NCBI RefSeq assembly: GCF_008014645.1
Contig: NZ_VOWY01000011.1
Location: 62,293 to 126,292 of the forward strand
Direction of reading: 5' to 3'
Source: Collinsella sp. BA40
GTDB lineage: Bacteria > Actinomycetota > Coriobacteriia > Coriobacteriales > Coriobacteriaceae
DNA: 64,000 nt
The translations under genes were made by a program, and so were the position numbers. The notes below the pieces were generated by a model. That model was not told the origin of the DNA and made no database searches. It worked only from the letters and a program-made list of their open reading frames with translations. This document shows, piece after piece, positions 15,364-24,956 of this stretch (position 1 is its first letter; each line of letters starts with the position of its first letter).

Positions 15364-17919
15364 CTAGCTGGAGCAGCTCTCGCACTCCTCGACCTCGAGG
15401 GACTTGCTGCGTACATAGTAGATGGTCTTCACGCCGCGCCGCCATGCCTCCAGGTAGAGGTCGAGCACCTGGCGCATGGTGTAGTCGTTGGTGATGTAGA
15501 GGTTCATCGACTGGGCCTGGTCGATGTGGCGCTGGCGCACGCCGGCGGCGCGGACGCTCCAGGTCTGGTCGATGTGGTGCGCGGGCTTGTAGTACCAGTA
15601 GGTGGCGGGGGAGAGCTCGGGGGCCACGCGCGGCAGCATACTGCCCTTCTTCTCCTCGAGGAAGAACTTGCGCATGACGGGATCGATGCCGGCGGTGGTG
15701 CCCGACAGGATCGAGGTCGAGCTGGTGGGGGCGACCGCCAGCAGGTAGCCGTTGCGCATGCCCTGCTCGCGGACGCGCGCCGCCAGGGCGTCCCATGCCT
15801 CGCCCGTGTAGCCGCGCTTCTCGAAGTACGCGCCGTTATCCCAGTCGCTGCCCTCGAAGAGCTGGTAGGCGCCGCGCTCGGCGGCCAGGTCGCACGAGGC
15901 CTCGATCGCGAAGCGGTTGATATCCTCGAAGACGCGGTCGACGAACTCCAGATGCGCGTCGCTCTCCCAGGCGATGCCGTTGACGGCGAGCATATGGTGG
16001 TAGCCCGAGACGCCCAGGCCGATGGCGCGATAGCGCTTGGTGGTGATCTCGGCGTACGGAAGCATGTAGTAGTTGAGGTCGATTACGTTGTCCAGCGCGC
16101 GCACCACGGTGCGGACGGTCTCGCGCAGCTTGGGCGCATCCGCCACGGGCAGGCGGCCGAGCGACAGGCTCGCCAGGTTGCACACGACGAAGTCGCCGGG
16201 GCGCGTGGTCTTGACCACCACGGTGTCGCCGTCCTCGGTGCGCACCTCGCACGAGACCTCCTCGATGGGGCTCATGTTCTGCGCGATCTCGGTGCAGAGG
16301 TTCGAGCAGTAGATGATGCCCGCCTGGGGGTTGGGGTTCGCGCGGTTCACGGCGTCGCGGTTGAAGGTGAAGGGCGTGCCGGTCTCGACGGCGCTCTTCA
16401 GGATGAGGCGGACGATGTCCTTGATCGAGAGCGTGCGCTTGGGTATGCGCGGGTCGGCCACGCAATCGAGGTAGCGGCGCTCCCACTCCTCTCCGTAGTA
16501 GTCCTCGAGCGCGTAGCCCTTCACGGTGAGGATGTCGTGCGGGCACATGAGGTGCCAGGACTGGTCGAGGTCCTCGTCGGCCATGCGCCAGAAGAGGTCG
16601 GGATAGCAGATGGCGGGGAAGACGTCGTGCGCCTTCATGCGGTCGTCGCCGTTGTTGGTGCGCAGCTGCAGGAACTCGGGCAGGTCGCGGTGCCAGGCGT
16701 CGAGGTAGACGGCGACGGCCCCCTGGCGCATGCCGAGCTGGTCCACGGCGACGGCGGTGTCGTTGATGACGCGGATCCAGCGGATCACGCCGCCGGCGAC
16801 GCCGGAGAACCCGCGGATCGAGCCGCCGGTCGCGCGGACCTTGCCGAGGTACATGCCCATGCCGCCGCCGTACTTGGAGACCTGGGCGAAGTTGTCGACG
16901 CTGCGGTAGATGCCGGCGAGGCTGTCGGGCACGGTGTCGATGAAGCAGCTGGAGAGCTGGTGGTAGGGCTTGCGGGCGTTGGAGAGCGTGGGCGTGGCCA
17001 TGGTGACCTCGAGGCGCGACAGCATGTCGTAGAAGCGGCGCACCCATCCCAGGCGGTCGACCGGCTCGCGCATGGCCAGGTGCAGCGCGATGCCCAGGTA
17101 CATCTCCTGCGGGCTCTCGAGCACCTCGTGGTCGTGCGAGCGAACGGTGTAGCGCTTGAGCACGAGGTCAAGGCCGGCGTAGGTGAACAGCTCGTCACGG
17201 GAGTCGTCGATGAACCCTGCCGCCTCGTCGATCTCGGCGCGCGCGTAGCTCTCGAGGATATACGGGCCGTAGAGGCCCTCGTCGGTGAGGAAGCGGATCT
17301 TGTCGTACAGCGACGCCAGGCCCCGGCGCGCCTCGGCGCGGCTGAGCGCGCGGTGCGCGGAGAATGCGAGCAGCCGTCCGGCGATGAGCTCCCAGCGCGG
17401 CGCCTCCTGGCAGGTGAGCTCGACGGCGGCCTTGGTGAGGGCGTCGAGCCGGTCCTCGATGGACATGCCCGGCTTCGCGAACGACTGGAAGCGATGGTCG
17501 AGCTGGTCGAGGCTGTAGGCGGGTTCGGGGAAGTCGCGGGCGATGCGCTCCAGGACGGGCTCGAGTCCGGAGTCGCCGGCCGCGCGGGCGATCCCCGCCC
17601 GGAGCCCGCGCTGCTCGGCGCGCTCGTGGCGGTAGAGGATGTAGGCTTTTGCGACGTCGTAGTAGCCCTGTTCCATCAGCGTGCGCTCGACGAGGTCCTG
17701 GATCTCCTCCACGCTGCGCGCCCCGGTGCGCCCCATGGCGTCCTCGACGGAGGAGAGCAGCTCGTCGAGCTGCTCGTCGGCAGCCTGCTGGTCGATGTCG
17801 GCGAAGGCGCGCTGCATGGCTACGCGGATCTTGCTGCCGTCGTAGCTCTCGACGCGGCCGTCGCGCTTCGTGATCTGCGCGGCACGCGGTCCGGTTGCGG
17901 TGGATGCGGTTTGCTGCAT
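15364..17919 (-). CDS. nrdA: Class I ribonucleoside-diphosphate reductase alpha subunit
   Basis: The catalytic subunit reducing NDPs to dNDPs. An N-terminal ATP-cone (ITKRDGRVESYDGSKIRVAMQRAF) senses ATP/dATP and gives overall activity control. The barrel follows with typical stretches such as QLSSCFIDTVPDS, GGGMGMYLGKVRATGGSIRG, NLCTEI, CNLASL and MLAVAPTSSTSILSGTTAGIDP, and the C-terminus ends ECESCSS, the mobile Cys pair that receives electrons from thioredoxin. I choose ATG at 17919 (AAAGGA upstream) over ATG at 17961, which lacks a Shine-Dalgarno. Product 851 aa. First gene of the nrdAB operon, read away from brnQ. A clear NrdR box pair was not found upstream. Confidence 0.95.
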   Translation of the reverse strand: MQQTASTATGPRAAQITKRDGRVESYDGSKIRVAMQRAFADIDQQAADEQLDELLSSVEDAMGRTGARSVEEIQDLVERTLMEQGYYDVAKAYILYRHERAEQRGLRAGIARAAGDSGLEPVLERIARDFPEPAYSLDQLDHRFQSFAKPGMSIEDRLDALTKAAVELTCQEAPRWELIAGRLLAFSAHRALSRAEARRGLASLYDKIRFLTDEGLYGPYILESYARAEIDEAAGFIDDSRDELFTYAGLDLVLKRYTVRSHDHEVLESPQEMYLGIALHLAMREPVDRLGWVRRFYDMLSRLEVTMATPTLSNARKPYHQLSSCFIDTVPDSLAGIYRSVDNFAQVSKYGGGMGMYLGKVRATGGSIRGFSGVAGGVIRWIRVINDTAVAVDQLGMRQGAVAVYLDAWHRDLPEFLQLRTNNGDDRMKAHDVFPAICYPDLFWRMADEDLDQSWHLMCPHDILTVKGYALEDYYGEEWERRYLDCVADPRIPKRTLSIKDIVRLILKSAVETGTPFTFNRDAVNRANPNPQAGIIYCSNLCTEIAQNMSPIEEVSCEVRTEDGDTVVVKTTRPGDFVVCNLASLSLGRLPVADAPKLRETVRTVVRALDNVIDLNYYMLPYAEITTKRYRAIGLGVSGYHHMLAVNGIAWESDAHLEFVDRVFEDINRFAIEASCDLAAERGAYQLFEGSDWDNGAYFEKRGYTGEAWDALAARVREQGMRNGYLLAVAPTSSTSILSGTTAGIDPVMRKFFLEEKKGSMLPRVAPELSPATYWYYKPAHHIDQTWSVRAAGVRQRHIDQAQSMNLYITNDYTMRQVLDLYLEAWRRGVKTIYYVRSKSLEVEECESCSS

Positions 17920-18134
17920 GCGCGTGGTTCCTTTCAAGCGTATTGGTTCGATTCGTTTCATGTGGCTAACTATGCTACCAAAACTATCTCATTTATAGGA
18001 CGCGAAACGGCGGGCGATGGTCCCTTCTTATTAACAACGGGAGTCATCGAGAAGTTTGTACCCATCGCGCAGGGGGAGTTTGATAGAGTACATCCCTAAT
18101 ACGCCGGCGCAATCTCGACGTGAATGGAGCGGCC

Positions 18135-19454
18135 ATGGAAAAGCAGGCTTTAAGCCCACGGCAATCGGTTCTTGTGGGCGTCACGCTGTTCTCGATGTTC
18201 TTCGGTGCGGGAAACCTTATCCTGCCTCCGCTCGTCGGCTTCCAGGCGGGCTCCGAAGGCGTTCCCGCCATGGTTGGATTCCTGCTGGCGGGTATCGGAT
18301 TGCCCGTGCTCGGCATCATAGCAGTGGCGCTTGCGGGAACCATTCGCGATTTAGCCTCGCGCGTGCACCCCGTATTCGCAAGCGTGTTCGTGGCCGCCGT
18401 CTACCTGGCGATCGGCCCCTGCCTGGCGATCCCGCGCACCTCTTCGACGTCGTTCGAGATGCTACAGCCCCTGCTTCCCGTCGGGGTTCCGCTCGAGGCG
18501 GGCCGCCTGGCGTTTTCCATCGCATTTTTCGTGGCGGCGTACCTGCTGGCCATGCACCCTGGGCGCCTGACGCATCTTTTGGGCCGCGTGACCGGTCCCG
18601 CGCTCATCGCGCTCATCATCGCCGTCACGGGCGCCGCGCTGCTCAGCCCCGCCCCCGAGGGCGTGGCCGCAGCCCAGGGCGCGTACGCGCAGGGTGCGGG
18701 CATGCAGGGATTCCTGGTGGGCTACCAGACCATGGACCTGCTGGCCAGCCTCACGTTCGGCATCGTGATCGCCACTAATATCCGCGAGCTCGGCGTAACG
18801 AGCGACGCCGGCCTCACGCGCGAGGTGTCGCGCGCGGGCCTGTTCGCCGGCATCCTCATGGCGCTCATCTATTGCGGCCTCGCCGCGGTGGGCGCCAACC
18901 TGAGCGTCGCGCAGCCGGAGCTTACCAACGGCGCCGCCATCTTGAGCGCTTCCGCGTCCCTGCATTTCGGCACCGTGGGCTTGGTGCTTGTCGCCGCGAT
19001 CTTCCTGCTTGCCTGCTTGAACGTCTGCATCGGCCTCATCAGCTGCTGCGGAACGTATTTCGCCGGCGTGTTCCCCCGTGTTCCGTACAAGATGTGGGCG
19101 CTTGGCTTCGCGGTGTTCTCCTGCGTGGTTTCCAATTTCGGCCTCGATGCCATCCTGGCGTTCTCGGTGCCGTTGCTCAATTCCATGTACCCCATTGCCA
19201 TCGTGCTGGTGCTCATGGGGTTGCTGCATACGGCGTGCGACCGGCTTCCGCAGCTTTGGCCCTGGGTGGTGGGCCTTACCGCTTTGGTGAGCGTGGCGAC
19301 GAGCGTGCGCGATGCGTTCTTCACGGGCGCTTGGCTGCCGTTCGACGCGATCCCGCTGGCGTCGCTTGGCATGGGATGGGTTCTGCCCGCGCTGCTGGGC
19401 GTGGTTCTCGGTGTAATTCATGCGCGGATCGAAGCTGCGCGCGAGAAGGCGTAG
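18135..19454 (+). CDS. brnQ: Branched-chain amino acid transporter BrnQ (LIVCS family)
   Basis: A polytopic sodium- or proton-coupled importer of Leu/Ile/Val of about 439 aa, the family length. The N-terminal FSMFFGAGNLILPPLVG segment is diagnostic, and YLAIGPCLAIPRTSSTSFE follows in the first third. ATG at 18135 has GGAG five bases upstream; the in-frame GTG at 18120 has none. It is divergent from nrdA and ends at a strong terminator, so it is probably monocistronic. No T-box or other amino-acid-sensing leader fits in the 200-base divergent gap. Confidence 0.93.
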   Translation: MEKQALSPRQSVLVGVTLFSMFFGAGNLILPPLVGFQAGSEGVPAMVGFLLAGIGLPVLGIIAVALAGTIRDLASRVHPVFASVFVAAVYLAIGPCLAIPRTSSTSFEMLQPLLPVGVPLEAGRLAFSIAFFVAAYLLAMHPGRLTHLLGRVTGPALIALIIAVTGAALLSPAPEGVAAAQGAYAQGAGMQGFLVGYQTMDLLASLTFGIVIATNIRELGVTSDAGLTREVSRAGLFAGILMALIYCGLAAVGANLSVAQPELTNGAAILSASASLHFGTVGLVLVAAIFLLACLNVCIGLISCCGTYFAGVFPRVPYKMWALGFAVFSCVVSNFGLDAILAFSVPLLNSMYPIAIVLVLMGLLHTACDRLPQLWPWVVGLTALVSVATSVRDAFFTGAWLPFDAIPLASLGMGWVLPALLGVVLGVIHARIEAAREKA

Positions 19455-19514
19455 CCGGACGCACCGTTCGGCATCGCCGGTGGCAGTAAAAGCAATAAAT
19501 GAGTCTTTCGAAGA

Positions 19515-19552
19515 CGCGGGCCCCCGAATGTATATTCGGGGGCCCGCGTTTT
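19515..19552 (+). terminator. Terminator of brnQ
   Basis: A perfect 15-bp stem (19515-19529 with 19534-19548), four-base loop GTAT region and TTTT tail. Confidence 0.93.
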
Positions 19553-19933
19553 GCTCTACACATGTGAAATAAAAGGTATGCTTCGGCGGCTAAAGCTCGA
19601 AATGCGAGGGCGTTTCGCCGTCCGGGTGGCAGGGCGGGGTTCTCCAGGTGCCCGCAGGACCCCTTCGCAACGCTGCCATGGACTCAAAATTTGCATTTTC
19701 TGCCATTGCATCCGGCGTTCAGGGCCTTGTGGTCGACAATGAAAACGGATGTCCATTATCTATATGCAGAAGATGGGAATTATTATTCAGTTTCGCCGTT
19801 GGAAACCAAAACCATTGCCAATAGTCCGAAATCGGACATATGGAGCTGTCGTGTACTCTGCTGGTCGAGCCTTGGTCGCATTTTTCTCGTTGGATACGCT
19901 GGAAGGGCAAACCATCGTAGGGGGATTATCGTC
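19553..19933. other. Gene-free leader region before the YitT-like gene
   Basis: No supportable gene. The first part (to about 19680) is GC-rich and can fold: GGCAG at 19628-19632 pairs with CTGCC at 19673-19677, enclosing GGGGT/ACCCC. The second part (19680-19930) is distinctly AT-richer. The transporter reading frame stays open upstream to 19691, but that extension has no hydrophobic or family-like content. It may be a structured 5' leader; no known riboswitch core was recognised. Confidence 0.4.
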
Positions 19934-20650
19934 ATGGGACAGGCTAGGGATATGCGCCGCCTCCGTGCGGCGCGCTTTTTGAAGAAGCTGGCCATCGTGC
20001 TGCTGGGCGCTGCCATCTTTACATTCGGCGTCCACAACATTCACGAGGTCACGGGTATCACCGAGGGCGGCGTTATCGGTTTCATGCTGTTTCTCAACAA
20101 GTGGTTCGCCGTTCCCTCGTCCATCGCGTCGCCGGTTTTGGACATCATCTGCTATGCCGTGGCGTTCAAGCTTCTCGGCGGCGGGTTTCTGGGTTGGTCC
20201 GCCATCGCCACCACGGCGGTTGCCGGGTTTTATCGCGTGTGGGAGAGCTTTCCGCCCATGCTGCCCGATTTTAGCGGCGACCCGCTGATCGCGGCTATTC
20301 TGGGCGGTCTGTTCGTAGGGGTGGGCGTCGGTCTGGTCGTGCGCCAGGGCGGGTCGGCCGGCGGAGACGATGCCTTGGCCCTGTCCATCTCGAAGGTGAC
20401 CGGCTGGCGCGTGGGGCGCTGCTATCTGTTTACCGACCTGTCCGTTCTCGCGTTGTCGCTCAGCTATATCCCGGTCGAGCGCATCGCCTGGTCGCTGATC
20501 ACGGTGACGATCTCGTCGGCCGTTATCGACGTTGTGGGAGAGATCTCGTGGAACCACGTGCACGAGCTGGGCGAGGCCCTGCGGGAACGCCGCCTGCCCC
20601 GCTTTGGCTCGGTGGAGGCGCTCCAGCCATGCGAGGAACGATCGGAATAG
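19934..20650 (+). CDS. YitT-family (DUF161) membrane protein, short form
   Basis: A 238-aa membrane protein with the YitT hallmark NIHEVTGITEGGVIGFMLFLNKWF followed by several hydrophobic segments and GGSAGGDDALALSISK near residue 140, typical of the family. Bacillus YitT proteins are about 280 aa and end in a cytosolic DUF2179 domain; here the chain stops soon after the membrane part. The function of the family is not established. ATG at 19934 follows a G-rich stretch; a second in-frame ATG at 19952 is an alternative. It lies 67 bases before luxS in the same direction and may be co-transcribed. Confidence 0.8.
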   Translation: MGQARDMRRLRAARFLKKLAIVLLGAAIFTFGVHNIHEVTGITEGGVIGFMLFLNKWFAVPSSIASPVLDIICYAVAFKLLGGGFLGWSAIATTAVAGFYRVWESFPPMLPDFSGDPLIAAILGGLFVGVGVGLVVRQGGSAGGDDALALSISKVTGWRVGRCYLFTDLSVLALSLSYIPVERIAWSLITVTISSAVIDVVGEISWNHVHELGEALRERRLPRFGSVEALQPCEERSE

Positions 20651-20717
20651 GGTAGGGGATACGGCTGCGTCGGAGTAGAATCTGATGCAGCCGTTTTTGT
20701 GTGAAGGAGAGCGCATC

Positions 20718-21206
20718 ATGCAGGACATGGAAAAGATCGCCAGTTTCACCGTCGACCACCTGGTGCTCGAGCCGGGCGTGTACGTATCGCGCGTGGACCG
20801 CGATCCCGCAAGCGGGGCCGTGGTGACCACGTTCGACCTGCGTCTGACGGCGCCCAATCGCCAGCCGGTCATGAACACCGCCGAGCTCCATACGATCGAG
20901 CACCTGGGCGCCACCTATCTGCGCAACCATGCCGAGTGGTCGAGCCGGGTGGTCTATTTCGGTCCCATGGGGTGCCGTACGGGCTTTTACCTGGTGGTAT
21001 TCGGCGAGGTCGCTTCTCGCGATATCCTGCCGCTGGTCACGGGCCTGTTCGAGTTCGTGCGCGATTTCGAGGGCGAGATTCCGGGCGCCCGCCCCGAGGA
21101 ATGCGGCAACTATCTTGACCAGAACCTGCCCATGGCGCGCTGGCTCGCCCGTCGCTATCTGGATGAAACGCTGCTCGTGGCCGACGACGCGCACCTGGCG
21201 TACTGA
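20718..21206 (+). CDS. luxS: S-ribosylhomocysteine lyase LuxS
   Basis: Cleaves S-ribosylhomocysteine to homocysteine and DPD, the precursor of autoinducer-2, in the activated methyl cycle. The metal-binding HTIEH motif is at residues 58-62 and the catalytic cysteine at C86 in PMGCRTGF. The 162-aa length is normal. The ATG at 20718 has AAGGAGAG upstream. The gene ends seven bases before the stop of the convergent RpiR regulator with no terminator in between. It links functionally to the metF/metH cluster elsewhere in the window through homocysteine, though not physically. Confidence 0.96.
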   Translation: MQDMEKIASFTVDHLVLEPGVYVSRVDRDPASGAVVTTFDLRLTAPNRQPVMNTAELHTIEHLGATYLRNHAEWSSRVVYFGPMGCRTGFYLVVFGEVASRDILPLVTGLFEFVRDFEGEIPGARPEECGNYLDQNLPMARWLARRYLDETLLVADDAHLAY

Positions 21207-21213
21207 TCTTGTG

Positions 21214-22095
21214 CTAGCGCGGTAGCTCCGCTTCGCTTCGACTGAGCGCGGGCAGCTTGGTACGAGGGAGCGCGTGCAGCAGAAACGCCTCGCTGCGCGC
21301 CCAGTTGCCGGCGAAGATGCGCGCGAAGAGCGAGTCGAGCACGTATTGCACGGCTATATGGCTGGCAAACTGCGTGATGCGCTGCTGGAGGTCCTCGCGG
21401 TCGCTGACATGCAGGTAATGGGCGAGGCCGGGGTTGAGCCGCGCGGCGCGGGGCGTCCCCACGAGCACGGCGGGGACGTGGCGCTCGGCGAGGACGGGTA
21501 AGAGCGTGGCGAGATTGGGGGCCATGCCGGAGTACGAGATGAGCAGCGCCGCGCTTCGATCGTCGGAGGCGAGCGCTCCCCAGATCTGGCGCTCCACGTC
21601 GGCGTGGCAGGCGGCGGGCATGCCGCATGAAAGCAGGCGGTTGCAGAACATCTGGGCGGGATAGAGGTTGTGCGACTGCGTGTAGATGTCGATACGGTCG
21701 GCTTGGATGAAGAGGGCCGCCGCGCGGTCGAGCTCATCGGGGTCGAGCAGCGCCCGGGTATCGCGAAGGGTTTCCTCGTATACGGAATTCATGCGGTCGA
21801 GGATGGCGGCCGCGTCGTCGTGTGCCGCGAAGGGGAAGTTGATGTCGACCGGTGCCTCGCGAGAGTCGCGCCCCGTCCGCGCGCGGGCGAACTCGACTTT
21901 GAGCTCCTTGTAGCCCGAGAGCCCGATTTTCTTGCAGAACCGATGCACGCTGGGGATGGAGGCGTGGGCCGCTTCGGCGAACGCTTGGATGCTGTAGGCT
22001 TCGAGGCGGTCGGCCAGGGAGAGCGCCGTGGCGGCGAGTTGCTGCTCGACCGGCGTGAGGCCGCGTGCATGCTCGATGCGGTGCAGAATATCCAT
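21214..22095 (-). CDS. MurR/RpiR-family transcriptional regulator
   Basis: A 293-aa sugar-phosphate-responsive regulator. The N-terminal HTH_6 domain (about 1-77: LTPVEQQLAATAL..., ASIPSVHRFCKKIGLSGYKELK) is followed by a SIS phosphosugar-binding domain (about 120-260: DRAAALFIQADRIDIYTQSHN...). The ATG at 22095 has AAAGGCGG upstream. It is divergent from the GH1 gene with a shared 187-base control region, so it most likely regulates the beta-glucoside locus in response to a sugar phosphate. That regulatory link is inferred from position only. Confidence 0.9.
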   Translation of the reverse strand: MDILHRIEHARGLTPVEQQLAATALSLADRLEAYSIQAFAEAAHASIPSVHRFCKKIGLSGYKELKVEFARARTGRDSREAPVDINFPFAAHDDAAAILDRMNSVYEETLRDTRALLDPDELDRAAALFIQADRIDIYTQSHNLYPAQMFCNRLLSCGMPAACHADVERQIWGALASDDRSAALLISYSGMAPNLATLLPVLAERHVPAVLVGTPRAARLNPGLAHYLHVSDREDLQQRITQFASHIAVQYVLDSLFARIFAGNWARSEAFLLHALPRTKLPALSRSEAELPR

Positions 22096-22189
22096 AGGGG
22101 CCGCCTTTCATCCTACGGTGGTATCAGAATGTATCAAAAATATCATGCCCATCATCATGAGCTTGGAAAATAAGTATCGGATTCGATGA

Positions 22190-23722
<1,533 letters not shown>

Positions 23723-23923
23723 GGCGGATCCAACCGCCCGCCCGCCGGCGATGTCCGCGGAGGCGTTCCGTTGCGCGCGGCGCAGATCGCGACCGACGGG
23801 CACGGGGCGGCGTGCGTCCGTTCGTCGTGTGCTAACATACCGCTCGCCGTGAAATACCTACCGTTTACGGTGTGATATACCGAGCGATTGCGGGCCCTGT
23901 TCTACCATCCATGGCTGCAGCAA

Positions 23924-23951
23924 GGTTGTTACTCCTCGGGAGGCATCACTT
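23924..23951 (+). promoter_or_regulatory. RAT-like ribonucleic antiterminator site for LicT
   Basis: The string GGTTGTTACT at 23924-23933, a short CCTCGGG loop region and AGGCATCACTT at 23941-23951 reproduce the layout of LicT/SacY RAT elements (GGATTGTTACT ... AGGCAAAACCT). It sits directly upstream of licT and overlaps the 5' arm of the terminator at 23931-24016, so the two structures are mutually exclusive. Confidence 0.82.
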
Positions 23952-24016
23952 GCGCACCAAGATGCGGGGGCCTGGTGGCTCCGGTTCGTGCGCAGCGATG
24001 TTCCGAGGAGTTTTTT
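23931..24016 (+). terminator. LicT-controlled terminator that also sequesters the licT ribosome-binding site
   Basis: ACTCCTCGG at 23931-23939 is perfectly complementary to CCGAGGAGT at 24003-24011, directly followed by five more T bases. Inner pairings GCATC/GATG(T) and GCGCAC/GTGCGC lengthen the hairpin. The 3' arm contains the GAGGAG Shine-Dalgarno of licT (ATG 24018). Confidence 0.8.
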
Positions 24017-24017
24017 C

Positions 24018-24845
24018 ATGCTCATCCTGAAGAAAATCAACAACAACGTGGCCCTGGCGTCCGATGGCGCCGGCGAGGAGATTGTTGTCTTCGGCAAGGG
24101 CGTCGGGTTTCCCCGCATGCCGTATGAGCTCGAGGACGAGTCGGTGGTCGAGCGCGTGTTCGCGCACGTGGACGAGGAGTATCGGGCGGTTCTGCAGTCG
24201 GTGTCCGACGACGTCTTGCTGGCGGCGTCCGATATCGCCGCCATGGCCGCCGAATCCCTCGATTGCGCGCTTTCGGGCAACCTTGCATTCACCCTGGCAG
24301 ACCACTTGCAGTACGCCATCGAGCGAACCGCCGACGGTATCGTGTTCGAGAATCCCCTGGCGAACGAGGTCCGCTTCGTGTACCCCCGCGAGGTCGAGCT
24401 CGGCGCCCGCGGCATCGAGATCGTGCGCGGGCGCACGGGGGCGGAGCTCCCTGGCTGCGAGGCCGTCTCGATCGCGCTGCATCTGGTGAACGCCGAGCTC
24501 GACGGCATGGGGTCCGTGCAGGATATGGACGTCGTCATGAAGAGCACCGCGGCGATCGAGCGCGCCACGCAGATCATCGAGCGCCGTTTCGGCATCGAGC
24601 TCGATCGCACATCCTATGCATACGTGCGCTTCGTCGCGCACATGCGCTTCCTCATGCGCCGCCTCATGCAGGGCGGCGGCAAGCAGACGCAGAACTCCAG
24701 CCTGTTCCGGCGCGCCTCCCGGGAATTTCCCGAGGCATACGCATGCGCGCGCGATATCGACGAGCACCTGTGCTCCGCCTACGGCTGGAATTGCTCCGAT
24801 GAGGAGCTCCTCTACCTCATGATGCACGTCAACCGCCTGCGCTAG
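24018..24845 (+). CDS. licT: BglG/LicT-family transcription antiterminator
   Basis: A 275-aa RNA-binding antiterminator. The N-terminal CAT domain begins LILKKINNNVALA and is followed by two PTS regulation domains. The four regulatory histidines are recognisable: TLADHLQYAIE and SIALHLVNAEL in PRD1, FVAHMRFLMRR and LLYLMMHVNRL in PRD2. EIIB phosphorylates PRD1 to inactivate the protein and HPr phosphorylates PRD2 to activate it in the B. subtilis paradigm. A RAT site overlapping a terminator lies immediately upstream, so the protein is predicted to control its own operon. ATG at 24018 has GAGGAG seven bases upstream. Confidence 0.94.
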   Translation: MLILKKINNNVALASDGAGEEIVVFGKGVGFPRMPYELEDESVVERVFAHVDEEYRAVLQSVSDDVLLAASDIAAMAAESLDCALSGNLAFTLADHLQYAIERTADGIVFENPLANEVRFVYPREVELGARGIEIVRGRTGAELPGCEAVSIALHLVNAELDGMGSVQDMDVVMKSTAAIERATQIIERRFGIELDRTSYAYVRFVAHMRFLMRRLMQGGGKQTQNSSLFRRASREFPEAYACARDIDEHLCSAYGWNCSDEELLYLMMHVNRLR

Positions 24846-24956
24846 CGCGGCGGGCTCGCAACATTTGTTTGGTCTCATATCGCCGGCGCCGGGCCCGTGC
24901 CGTGCGGTCGAGCATAGTTCGTAACGTATTTTCCTTGATGAGAAAGGAACGTATCC

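Noticed and set aside
14488-18099. A very long open frame (about 1200 codons) on the plus strand opposite nrdB-nrdA
   Set aside because: It is antisense to two highly conserved enzymes; the translation is Val/Ala/Asp/Gly/His-rich without domains. Long antisense frames are expected from third-position GC bias.
17920-18120. NrdR box pair upstream of nrdA
   Set aside because: Only two loose AACTAT repeats are present; the palindromic ACACnATATnnTGTG-type boxes were not found.
19691-19933. N-terminal extension of the YitT-like protein
   Set aside because: The extra 81 residues are not hydrophobic or family-like and cover AT-rich leader DNA; the ATG at 19934 precedes the first family motif.
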